From Strongylocentrotus purpuratus (taxonomy: Eukaryota > Echinodermata > Echinoidea > Camarodonta > Strongylocentrotidae), in contig NW_022145594.1 in assembly GCF_000002235.5 (NCBI RefSeq), forward strand, positions 19,446,412-19,510,411: a stretch of 64,000 nucleotides of DNA. Direction: 5' to 3'. Below, piece by piece: positions 12,690 through 24,900 of the stretch. The notes beneath the pieces were generated by a model, which was given only the letters and a program-made list of their open reading frames with translations, was not told where the DNA came from and did not search any database. How positions within the stretch are numbered: position 1 is the stretch's first letter; every line of letters starts with the position of its first letter. The position numbers and the translations under genes are program-made.

Positions 12690-13600
12690 CGGCTGCTTTT
12701 TTGCGGTGGCTTACCGCGCCATATCTGAACAAGCCTTTACCTGTTGAATAACTGGAATGCACATGCATGGTACATCCCACACTTTGTATATTGGCATACA
12801 TGTATACAGATAGTATTCATGACGTACATAAGAGTACACTATGAACATGATGAAATAATTCCAGCACATACGCTTAAAAGGCTGGAGTATCAAGGACATG
12901 AACATGGAAGGTCATAATTATTTACAAAATGAAAGAAGTTCGGCACAATAATCTTTGAAGGAATTATATGAAGTATAAGTAACAGATATGGCGCATTCTT
13001 TGTTTCACAACAAACATCTGAAAGATATCTTAATGTATGTGGCCTATATGTATTTCACCGTTTGACATGATCAATGGGTAAACAGGACACTGTAATTGTT
13101 ACTATTTTGAAATACACAGATAAGAATCTACAAACTAGAAAATCATTTTAAATATTTCTCCTTGTAATAAGATGTAAATGAATGAAATCAAAGGAATTTC
13201 TTCATGGAATATTTCAAAATATAAAAAGCTGGTTCTCGTTCATATCTAAACAAACTGACAATACATCTGCTCACACTACATTTTGATGATTTAGTTAGTT
13301 GCAATGTCAGCCCCTTTTTTAATGTCTGATGCAGAAGAGCTAGGCAATACAAATCTTGCGCATTTCTATAGGCAATACATCAAATTACTAATGATAATGA
13401 TAAAGGTTTTATGTAGATCATTTCCACACTGCAGATTATTTTGTAGCACTTTGCAATCATAGTTCACATTTAACATTTATATTTCAGTATCTTATGTTTA
13501 CAGAAGAAGTTAGTACTTAGGGCCTCTGTTTTTCATCTCAGATACACTTTTGTGTAGTGATATCCTGACGATAACAATTGATGATATGTTTGCATAAAAA
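12690..13600. other. Non-coding block nearly identical to unit B 42183-43080
   Basis: Between 12890 and 13320 only a handful of differences from 42395-42820 are visible, against clearly greater divergence (many indels) on both sides after 13620. No long frame and no RNA gene recognised. Confidence 0.6.
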
Positions 13601-14679
13601 CAATAAGTACATATAAATATTGATTAAAGGAAAATTGAGGGGTCAATATTGTGTTCTACAATAAAAACATTTTGCAAGCCATATCTTTAAAGTCCTACAG
13701 GCTATTCTTTAGAATAAAAACGGGTTAGGTAAAAGTTGCAGCAAATACAGGATTCCTTATAAAAGTATCACAAATGCATTTGCTTTTGCAAATTATTCAT
13801 GTACCTGTGTAAATACCATTACATAGGGAATTCAACTTGATTTCCCTTTTACTTATATTACCATGTGAACTTATGCGAACTTACATTCTTTTTTTCTAAA
13901 GAACGTTCAATTCTAGTAGGTATAAGTATGATCACTATTAAAATATGTCAACATTACAATGGCACATTACATAATCTGAACATGGTTTCTATGGGCTATA
14001 GAAGGGGTATTGATAAAGCTCTTGAGTTGATTGCTCCAAAATCTTTGTGATCTTGTTTGAAGTACTAAAAAGTGAAGTATATCATCTTAGGTCAGGCTTA
14101 TGTACAGAATCAGGCATGATACTTTTGAAGCCAATGCAATTACTGATGACTTCACTTCAAAGTGCAGCAATATTTAATACATGTATTTTGTATTCATATT
14201 TCAGAGGGAAAAAATATATACAAAAACGCTGTGTTGACAACCCTTTCCAACAAATAATATGTTACATAAATTTAAAAATTCATGCAAAACTAAAAATCAT
14301 TTCAATTTCAATAGCAATATGATCAGCAAACACTTAAATTCATGTAAACAAATTATTGCACAGCTAGGCTTAAAAAGATATGCTGATCATACAGTAAACT
14401 CATATTACAAATACAATGTTAAAGTAAAAACAAAAATTGCACTTTAAGCAGTGGCAATTGGATGTATTTAAAGTTCGATGTGCTATCCTAAAAGTGTTAC
14501 AATGTACATCAAGGCAGGAATAAACATTTAAAATATAGGCCTATAATGAGACTTGTTTTTGTCTGAACATAGTTCAAATCCATAGGAATCAAGTGCCTAA
14601 CCTGCATAGAAGATTTCTGGGACCAAAATGTATATTAATATGGCATGGTAAAACACATTTTCAATGTCCATTTTCCATA
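13601..14679. other. Diverged 3' flank of copy A
   Basis: Alignable to 43080-44310 with many substitutions and indels. No gene or bounded repeat. Confidence 0.4.
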
Positions 14680-14995
14680 GAGGTATCGTAGTCGAATGGT
14701 TTTAACACTTAGCTGGAGATGCAAGGGTCTTGGGTTCGATATACCACTGGCATACCGAAGTAAGGCATTTTATCTACATTGTCTCTCTCCACCCAAGTGT
14801 TAAATAGGTACCGAGTAGGATGCACAAATCATTGTAGTTGCAAAATGGCGCCTGCCTGGAATGGTCCCTAGGGAGTGGGGAATGTGCACACATTGTGTGC
14901 GGGCAAGCCTGAATCAGATGTCAGGGACAATGATATTTCTGTCAAGCGGTTAGACATTGTAGAGGTATTATATGCGATATCAAACCAGAATCAGT
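14680..14995 (+). repeat. tRNA-derived SINE-like element (unit A)
   Basis: tagtcgaatgg resembles a pol III A box and gggttcgatataccac a B box (GGTTCGA core), 40 bp apart. A body follows with cattgtctctctccaccc, gtaccgagtagg and a tail before tattatatgcgatatcaaa. The unit B counterpart is at 44320-44640, so insertion predates the duplication. Confidence 0.55.
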
Positions 14996-15570
14996 ATTTA
15001 TTTTTTAGGAAAGTTGGTAAATTGCACAAATACAAATATAGACAGGTGAATTTGAAATATATTTCATTGTAAAATCATCATACATCATTACAAACCTGTC
15101 TTTCGTTGGAAGGTACTTTCAATAATAAATTAGAGTAAATGTAAATGAGCCTTAAACAATGGATATGCGCAGTGAAGACCGACGTCATAATTGCTCTGTT
15201 CAGATGACATGCATAATATGAATAGTCCTAAACTAAAGTGAGACTAGCAAGCAAAGTTTGTAATTGCTACAAAAAATAGGCATGATTATGGACCTGAGGC
15301 TGACATATAAAAGATAATAGTGATATTCGCTGGCTCTAATTTCGGGGAATAGGAATATTGACAAATAGTATTGCCCTTGAAAATCATATCGCCCTCATCT
15401 TACGACTCAGGGTTATATATTATGTTGTCTCCCTTTAAGGCCATAAAAAATGTGGAACTTTGATTAAGCTACGCAACCATTATACTATGAACAATCTATA
15501 TACATGTTTAACGGTGGAAAAATGTATTCCTCAATAGAGAAGCATATCATTTGCATCTCATGAAGTACCT
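14996..15570. other. Downstream region of copy A, no gene
   Basis: Paralogous to 44640-45720. Contains the pre-insertion 3' end of the gene. No extra exon recognised. Confidence 0.4.
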
Positions 15571-15575
15571 CATAG

Positions 15576-15708
15576 ATGATGTTTGCTTTTTCTATTGTAC
15601 AAAACCTGTAATTCGGCTTGGCTTCCGAGCCGCGATTGATTTTATTTCAATAAACCATTACTACTACTACTGCTACTACTTCTACTACTACTTCTACTAC
15701 TACTACTA
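15576..15708 (+). mobile_element. Short retroelement 3' fragment with CTA tail, in the last exon of copy A
   Basis: Flanked by CATAG (15571-15575 and 15709-15713). Copy B carries the empty site at the homologous position with identical spacing. The insert reads cggcttggcttccgagccgc, then tttcaataaaccatta and an irregular (CTA/CTT)n tail, typical of a 5'-truncated SINE or LINE tail. On the minus strand the tail encodes Ser repeats, TAA (15642-15644) and an overlapping AATAAA (15641-15646). Confidence 0.8.
15641..15646 (-). promoter_or_regulatory. Candidate polyadenylation signal AATAAA overlapping the copy A stop
   Basis: AATAAA on the minus strand overlaps the TAA stop and lies in the retroelement insert. 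Use of such a close signal would leave almost no 3' UTR, so another site downstream may be the real one. Confidence 0.25.
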
Positions 15709-15993
15709 CATAGCTCATCAGCAAGACGAATTTGACCAGCCTCCCTTAGAGCACACCTCAGGGCTTCACACTCTGTTGCCTTGGTTTGCTTCTTTCTCCA
15801 CTTTCGGAGCATTGACAGTGTACCCATGTATGATACTTCTGAATTCTTCAGATTTGTGTCGACATAAAGTTGGATATCTTCTGGCTCGAAGCCGAGCGCC
15901 TTCCCGAGATCATCTATCTCATCACGTTTGCCAACTTTTTGAGCAACAGTGGTCAGCTTTGTGTCAAAGTCTTCCTTTCTACCTGAAATGTTC
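15642..15993 (-). CDS. Copy A exon 11, Death domain and poly-Ser tail
   Basis: The exon starts after a tttaag acceptor (phase 2, giving Glu-Asn-Ile-Ser-Gly) used identically by copy B. Residues about 809-898 show the six-helix Death-domain pattern: KLTTVAQKVGKRDEIDDLGK, ALGFEPEDIQLYVDTN, YMGTLSMLRKWRKKQ, AGQIRLADEL. Death domains make homotypic contacts with adaptors such as RAIDD, RIP1 or FADD; the partner is unknown. The last 22 residues, mostly Ser, come from an inserted retroelement tail (15576-15708), which also supplies the TAA stop. Copy B lacks this tail. Confidence 0.86.
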
Positions 15994-18900
15994 CTTAAAT
16001 AAGACATATTTAAAATAAAGTATGTTAGTATGTTTCTAATTACATGTACTGAAAACAGGGGGTTGCATCCTAGCTAGCCAATGGATACATGCATATTTAA
16101 ACTAAAAACCGCTATCACTGTCCTAGACCCTATATGACTAGACGGGTATAGTGCGATGGACATTCTTTGTCCGCATCTCCTCTTAATTTGAAATGTTATG
16201 ATTTTGATTTTAATATAATACCACATGCACCATTAGTAACAGTGATATTAAATTATTAATTTTTGTAAGTGAGTCTCTACTTGGTTTCAATTCACAGCAT
16301 ACCTGCCGCGTTAAATTATATATATTGGACTTTAATTATAAGAAATGTGAGCCCAGTTTCCCCTTCACTTCATTTACTGAAGTTTTTTGTTTTAAATATA
16401 TACTTACATTGCAACCAAGCAAGAAAAAAAATTAAGGAAATAAAGTCGACTCTTATCATGCAGTTCTTGAAGCAATTTGATTATCATTTACCTTGCAATA
16501 ATATTTATATGTAATAAAGTTGTTATCTTATTTTTTTAAAGCAAATTTGTTAGGGGGAAAATGCCCTCTTGCCCCTCCTCCTCCAAAGTCATTAGTGATT
16601 TCAGGTTTATACCTTCACATGCTTTAATCTCAGTCTGAATCTAATAACCATGCTGACGGTATTAAAGGTGGACGAAATGATCATATAACTTACTCCAGAG
16701 TTTCACCTCTTCTTCGTTGTGATGTTTGCAGTGTCTGTGAGCTTGATGCACCTTGCAGTTGTTCTGAACTTGATGCACCTTGCAGCTGTTGTTCTGCAAT
16801 TTTGAGAACCAGGAAAAAGTAACATTAAACGACCTGTATCATTCACTTTCCTATAATTCTGAGTGCTGAATATAGTAAACTTAATATTCAACTACAAACA
16901 TGTATTACCAATATAAATTCTTATAATTTGGTATCAGGCCCAATCATTTTATTCAAAACTTCTCAAAAGTGGAATTATTTAGCATTTCACAATTTGCGGC
17001 ATAGACAGTTTATTTGTGCAGATATTACATTCTCTAAATTGCTACAATAAAGAATAATATGAAATTATATTACCAGAGGTCGATGAATCTTCAGGGATGG
17101 AAAATTGTGTATGATTGGAAAAATAAATTGTGATAACTGTCCTTTAATGTAATATCCATTTCTGGGATGTAGAAATCAGCTTGATATAATATATCATGTG
17201 GCCGGAAATTAATAAGTTATGGATCATTCATGCATAAGGATCGGTACAAGCCTATTACATGAAGAAAATCACAAAATTACACCCACAAGAGTCTGACATC
17301 TCTTTACTTCAGCCACAGACAGAGACAATACAGGTAGGAACGCAATTGTGGTAGAATTTTACTATACTTGTGCCTCAATCAGCTGTAATGCACATCCCTT
17401 ATTAAATTACATAATGATAATATGCAGTGAGAATTACTGTTAAGAGAAATACAGAAATCTACAAATCATGAAAATTAGATAATATTAAAGGGCAAGTCCA
17501 CTTCAAAAATAACTTACTTTCAATAGAAGCAGAAAACTCAGACAAACCAATCAGAAATAGTTTGAGCAAAATCGGATAACTAATAAGAAAGTTATGAATT
17601 TGTAATGATATGAAAAACTTGAAAATCACCAGACAAATTGGCAACTCACTCATGAGTCTGTGACGTCATATCCTCACTATCCACTAATTATTTTCTTTAT
17701 ATTGATGATATAAATTTCCTATTTTCTCCTTAAGAATCTTATTTCGTCACACCAGCATCCAAGTTAGATTGATAGTAATATGTTTTTGTGCGGATTCCCT
17801 AATATAGACCAATTTTTTCCAGTTAAATCATACAAAATGTGAATTTTTGATAAACTATTTATATAAAAATCAATAATTATGAATATAAAATATTCAGAAA
17901 ATAGTATGAATTATCAAGTTCATAAAAGATTTTGTGAAATGTCATGCACGCAATATGATACAAATCATATAACCTGGGAAAAAGCATGGGGGAACTCAAG
18001 TTTTGAGGGATATAAAGGAAAATTAATGGGATTAAACTATATAAAACAATTGATAAATGGTGAGGACATGACGTCACAAATTGATAACCAAATTGGCAAT
18101 TTGTGTAGTGATTTCCATTTTTTTACATACTTTTTCAAAAATTCATAATTAATTACTAGTTATCCGATTTTGCTCAAACTTGTTTTGATTGGTATGTCTG
18201 TCTGAATTTTGGAGTGGACTTGTACTTTAACATCTGAATTCTATACTTTGTAGCGTATTTTATTCATGTACAACTCATACCCAGACATGGATATCATATT
18301 GTTCTATAGACAATATACGGTAGGCAAACATATGCCTGATTTATGATGGTCAGCAACAAATTTGCCGCATTATTACATTTAAGATGAAGATGAGTTCTGT
18401 TCATGCAATAAGATTCTGGAAGGAAATTTTGATTGTATAGTACATAGAAATTAGTGGATACTGTGAAGTTGCGAATTATCAGCTTTTTATTTACTGGATC
18501 CAACTTGATGAAAAGTACATGCACTGCACAAAGAAATGGGTAAATGGAATGACTGTTTGGTCCAAACAAGTCAGCATTTTCTTGTCATACTTTTAAAATG
18601 AGGAAATCTGAAGAGCAACTAATCCTTTGCAGGAGACATTTCTTTAATATGACTTTCTTCCAACTAATATACAAGAAGAAGTTTCACAAATTAATTTGTC
18701 ACCTTTACCAGAACTCAACCTGATTCTCTTTAAACGAAATACCTTGATCTTGTGGAGAAGCTTTCCTTTTCCTGTCTTCCAATCGAAATAAGAGATTGAC
18801 TTCTAGTTTCTTATTTTGTCCTACTTTCAGTGACACTGCAACACTATCTGACTGTTTGGGGAAGTCCAATTCAAAGGGCTCACAGATCCTGGTCCCGCTC

Positions 18901-21900
18901 ATAAGTTTATCAAAGGAGACAACCTTTAACACAAAATTTGAATAGAGTTGATCAAAAGAGTAGGTAAACAAACTACCTTTTATTTTTCCTATATCAATCA
19001 TTTGCTCTATAAGTGTGTATCAGCCATTATTATCCTTAATTTAGCTCCAGCAACCATTATTAGCAACTCTAGCATTTGGAAGAGTAAGTAATTCCTGCCA
19101 TTCCAAATTCAGAATCAGATTATGATTAAGTTACATAATCTTATTACATATCCATAAATTTCAACTATGCTGCAAGATTGATAACCCGGACTGAGAAAAT
19201 AATACTCCCAAATAACCCATCTTAAAGCAGTTATACAGTTCCTTTTTCAATCAAGCTTAATTTCAAATACTGTTTATGACCTATTGTTATGTAGTACTTG
19301 TATCACACCCCACCCCCCACCCCTTCAGTCATTCACCTTTCATTCGCCTATCTCCCACCTCCATGATGAAACAGAAACCTTATCCCATTACTTTTTTTAT
19401 TTTATTATAAACATCTGACCATTATAGACCACCCCAGAGATAACTTCAAGGATCGAACCACATTCTTAGAACTATGACCAAACCCCAGTCACTTCCACCT
19501 CTCCATTGACACTCCCCATAATAACATAGCAACCCTCACCATTAACCAAAGCATTTCTATTACTTATTCCCAAATGTTAACGCCCCTAGAACTTCATGAT
19601 AAAAATGAGGCTTCTTAACTAGAGAAGGAGATTAGATAGACAACATTACAGAGACCAGAGAGAGAAATTATTTGTATCTCGAATTCTAGACATAGTAATT
19701 GTGATAATTGTATCAAGTATCTGCGATGAATAAAGGCTTCTTAAATTGTAACAAGAACTAGCACAGTGTCTTCATTTATGCTCCTCGCCTCCGAGAAACC
19801 GATCCCAACACGACACTATCACTATTTTCAAAAATTGTGCACCCTCGAGCAATCTGAAATCAGCTCAAAATAAAACTCTTGCGATGTCTTCTTGTTCCGC
19901 CCAAGTTGTTAAGGGAGTGCCGGGTCATTTATTTATGCTACCCCTCCGCTTGTTCCGATCGGAACACCATCCTATCTCATATGAAAGAAGCATCCACAGA
20001 TAATGAGTTTAAAACCCCTCGAAATGAACTTGTTTGAAAATCATTTTGACTGAGCTACAGAAGAGCAATTACAGCACCATTTTTAAAAATATCTTTCTTC
20101 CTAAGCGAATACAGATGCTATGGCAGTGATTTACCCCATATAAACACTGCATTATTATGACTAGTAGTATTATTGATAGTTGTAGTGTTATTGTCATCAT
20201 TGATGTCATTGTTATTATCAATATCTTCAATACTATTGTTATTTATATCTTCATTGTTATTATTATTATAATTATTATGTATAATCTCTGGATGGACATA
20301 CACGGAGATGCATTTATAACTATTACATTAAGACAAGATAATATCCAGATTGTGTCTTGCCCACCTGTGGCCAAATTACATGAAAATCCCCGGAGATTAT
20401 CCCTGACCAACATTTGGTTGCAGTATGAACAATGTAACTATGCAAAGTTACAAGTCATAAGAGATTCTTGTCGGTAATAACTTTGACTTTATCTAAAATG
20501 ATTGTTGACATTAGGACATGACCTCCAACATCAATACATCATTGGAGGGACAGAGGCAAAACAACTTGTCACAAGAGGATGTTGAAGGTACATGTAACTT
20601 TAACACATGACCCCAAATGACCTTTGACTTAGCATGTGACTCTCAACAACACCATAACACGAAGTTCCCTCAAGTGCATCTCTGACCCAAGTTTTGTCAG
20701 AATAGGATTAATGGTTGCTAAATTTTTTATACCAATTAGAAAATCTTGCAGGTAAACTTAAGTATTTGTGACAGATGATGGACAACAGACGGACGGACAA
20801 TAAATGATAATCGTTTAGTGTATGAAAAGAGTTGCACTAATTTCTTTTAAAGTCCAGATCACAGAAAAGCTGGAAAATCCCTACGAAAAACATAGTAATT
20901 ATCTACAACTTCCTCTTTTGTAGAGAAAGAGTTAGCTTTGGTTTAAACAGAGTTCAAGAATAATCTCAAGTTAAACATCCTTTCAGATGTTTCAATCTTC
21001 AACACAATGTTAAACTATAAGGCATGTTTACCAGTATGCCTTGTTACAAGTGGAGCAATACACAAGATCATCCGACCATGCATGAATTTAATGTTCATAT
21101 TCAATATCAGAGTTAAACAGAATCTTTAAATACATATTTGAACTTACAGTAGGTCCTCCAATTACTGTCTTCTTTACGTAGCAGGTCATTTCGAGATCGA
21201 CTGATGATGTCTGAATAAGGACCTGTTGTTCTATATGGGCAGGTATGAATTCTTGTTCACCTTCTTGGCCTTTTACCAACTGTTACCAAAGAAAAGAAAG
21301 CAGATTTATACAGGGCTGCATGCATATACAAGGCAAGAGAATATATATATATACATGCATATACTGTATTTATATCAGGGAACGTAATAAAACTATAAAC
21401 TATATAATACATTTCTTTAATCATACAACATACTTGTAAATAATAATAATTTCAAGCTGAAAGCTGAAGAACAAGCTTTTATATCTGCTGTCTAAAAGCA
21501 AGAAACTTGCAACATAAATAGTGAACAATATTAGATATGAATGCACTTATACAAATTACTTTATTTGGTAATTTTCTCAAGGAGTTTGCAGTTCTAAACT
21601 GAAAGGAGTAGTCCACCCTGATATGAAGTTGGTTTTAATAGCAGCAGAAAATGAGAGAAACAGGTCAAAGAAAGTTTGAGCAAATTCCAATACAAAATAA
21701 TAAAGTTATGAATTTTTGTAGTTGTGATCAATCAAACGCGAATTTGCAACTATGTGACGTAACTTGCAAATTCCCCTCCCATTTGCTCTGTACCTAAATT
21801 CCATCAAGTTTCGTTTTCTTCGTTATTGATGATGGAATATATTTCCTATACAGGGGTCGTATAGAAACACACCGGTACATGCATTTGCAATAATGATTGA

Positions 21901-24900
21901 AAACACTACGTTTAAATCCTTGGTTTTTGTTAAAGCAAGCCAATTTCTTACAAAGGTATTAGTAGGAAGGATTGAGAATGTTTTATGTTGATTAATTAAT
22001 GCTCACTCAAACACTTATGGCATTTTTTCTAAATTATGTAAAACAGATGCTGATCTTTGCCACGAGTTTTCAGTTCAGTACATTGTGTCAGATTCCTCAA
22101 TGTACAAATCAACTGCCGCAACAATAATTTACCTCGCTATTCCCTTTGATGTCGTCATAGAGGTGTGCATGTAAGATGACAGGTGTCTTCTGCAGGGCTA
22201 AGTTCTTTTCTTTAAATGGCCGACAGCACATCTTCTTTCCTCGGAAGAAATAATTCTTGATCATCAACTTAATCTTCGCCCATGAAAAGTGGTTCATCTT
22301 CAGTTTGAGTACATCTTTTGTTATGATGCAGCTAGGTGTTCCAGACCTCGACAACATAATTCGTTCTTTAACAACTGCATCTATAATCAACAATTTGGCG
22401 ATAAAAATCAGGAAAACTGTGGACACATTAAATTGAGGGATAAACATAGTTCTTAAAGTAATTAAATAACAAGCAAAGGCAAAGACCTCTGCATAGAGTC
22501 ATCGTGGGTTCATTCATATTAGCAAAGTTAACCTTAGACATTTTTTAGGCCAACATTTCGGCACCTGACCCTTCAGACCAATCTCCTAAGAAATAGGTCA
22601 TCTTTATAAGCACAGAAGTCGGTCAGGGACAGTATTCTTAAAACTAATGTTTAATCCCAGAATTTACATACCATACCTCCGAATTGGTAATCTGAAAACT
22701 ATGTTAAGGGTATATTATCTTAACACTGACATTTCCATTTAAATACATTCTCTAATGATAATGTCTCTTAAAAAGTACTCAGCATATTGTGTTTCATGTT
22801 AAATTGTGCCTTTACAGCTACGGGAACTATAGCGCATATTTATCAAGCATCGTCAATTGATACGCCATACCTTTCTCCTGGTCATTGTCACGAAGGTACT
22901 CATGAACAGCTACTTTATTCCTTCCTTTTCTACGTTTCCTATGTTTGTTTGTGTTAAAAATGTGTAGATTTGCAGAGTCATATTGCAGTTTTCAAAGAAA
23001 CTACAAAGGAAAAAGGCAAACAAGAAAATACCCCTAGACCAACGTTATTTTCTACATTTAATTATGTATTATGTTTTTTGCTAAAAGAGTTTTCAGAATG
23101 CCAGAACTATAAAAAGCCTCGGTCACAAATGCAATTACGAGCTGCTACGAACGCCGTACAAACGATTTTCAGACAATAGAAACTTAATTGGGAAGACAAC
23201 GGAAAAACAGGGAGATTCGCATCGTTCGTACGAACCTTTATGCTCGTAGCTTAACCTCTCACATTTAGTCAACAGCCACGTATGACGTTTGCATAAGTTT
23301 AAGAGTATGCGCACTGCATCTTCCCGCCAATATATATGTAAACACTGTATTGGACTTAAAATCATTTTCAGAATACCGATTATAATAGCTAACATACTAT
23401 TCACGCTAACATAGTATCAGAATACAACCCAAGTTCAAAGACAAAATTATTCCCAAATTGTCACTACATACATTCAATGCAGGTTACATTTACGTAGTTT
23501 ATCAGTAGAATAGAGTGGGTCCATACATCGAGGGGCATATGCTACCAAGGGAGGGGGCGCCTGTCATATTGGTTGATGAAGTGCAAATTGAAATGGCTAT
23601 TGATGAGGGGAAAGTACATCGGGCTGGAAAAACAGCATTTTCTTGTCAAGCTTCATTCCCCCTTTAATTTTTTAACGATATATTCTTGTTCGCCAAGAAG
23701 AAAGAAACCGACGATGATGGTGACAAGAAGAGGAAGGGAAGCAGCACTCTCGGTTTAAAAAGGTGCTCTGAAATTTCAGCTGCCATGCACAATGGCAAGT
23801 GCTTTGTTCTGGAGTGATTGTTGATACACACATAATTTTGTGGACTTGTTTTAATAACAAAAAGTGAAATCTAATGGAATTATTGTGAGCAACTTTTTAA
23901 AACCAATGTACAGAAAAATTTCATAACTATCTCCAGTTAGAATAACACAATGTGAAGACCTCAATGAATTTTTGACTCACTCACGATCAAAAGTGTAAAA
24001 CGTTCTTATAATACACGTAGTACTTTTATTGGAAAATGGGAGTTACATTTGTTTATTTACTTATCACAAAGTGTTTCATTTAATTACAAAAAGGTTTTGA
24101 CAGACATTTATCAAATGTCATTGCTACATGATGTCTATACATGTTGAGATGTACTTACCGGGTGAGTATTCTCCCTCTCCCGTGTACAAGACTGCCTTCA
24201 CACTTGAGTATCGTGTAATCACAGCACAGTGAGGTATTGTGTAAGTCACCTGTCTCTTCAGGACTAAGTCATCAGGGGCTAAACACTGTACACCAAAACA
24301 GACTGACATCTCTTCTTTGCTGTTGCCAAGATTAGGAGTATCTGTCAGGACACTCAGAGAAAAGTCCTGCGGCGCTTCGCTGTCAATTGCACCAGGAGGG
24401 ATCTCAAGTTCAATTCCGAAGGAATCTAGCTGAAGTCTGCCACCTTCAACTCCAACTCTCTTACAACATTCCATCTTGATTGGTTTGACATTAACTTCAT
24501 CTGGTAATAAAAATCACAGGAGATATTTCTGCAAACTCTCTGCGAACAACAAAATGCATAACTGTCCTTCAAGATTCTAGCAAAAGATTAAATATAGGTT
24601 ATTCAGCGCCGAAGAGCAACATCACTGTGAAAGATCCTTCTCAGGAATAAGTGGAAGGGAAGAATGTTCTTACAATTTTTGAAGTTTTCGTCTTTTAAAG
24701 GGAATTTCAATTCCTTCTTAACTGTTGCTTTTATTGATAAGACTGTCCGTTGTGAAAAGATATTTGAATGTACATATTCAATCTTTGGTTTATAGCAATA
24801 ACAGTACAAGACTTGCTACATCCATGAACCACGCACGATAGGTCTATTTCTACTAAGACACATCTCTGTTGGATACTGATTACGCCATCCACCATCCACA

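Larger units (their letters stand above)
18924..21147 (-). other. Copy A intron 8
   Basis: Holds the solo LTR (19285-19815), an (ATT)n stretch (about 20155-20280) and a 20510-20812 dispersed repeat. The segments 19820-20160 and 20900-21147 align with unit B. Confidence 0.55.

Noticed and set aside
14690..14760. Possible tRNA gene
   Set aside because: Only A- and B-box-like words are present, without a foldable acceptor stem, and a SINE-like body follows; better explained as a SINE head.
15978..15982. Alternative acceptors (cag|gtag... and gtag|aaag...) for the Death-domain exon
   Set aside because: The first gives an immediate stop with the conserved phase-2 donor in both copies and the second has no equivalent in copy B; tttaag at 15994/46005 works in both.
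15551..16018. 155-codon plus-strand frame over the Death-domain exon
   Set aside because: Antisense shadow: the Death-domain signature is on the minus strand, splices in phase, and the plus frame is not maintained in copy B.
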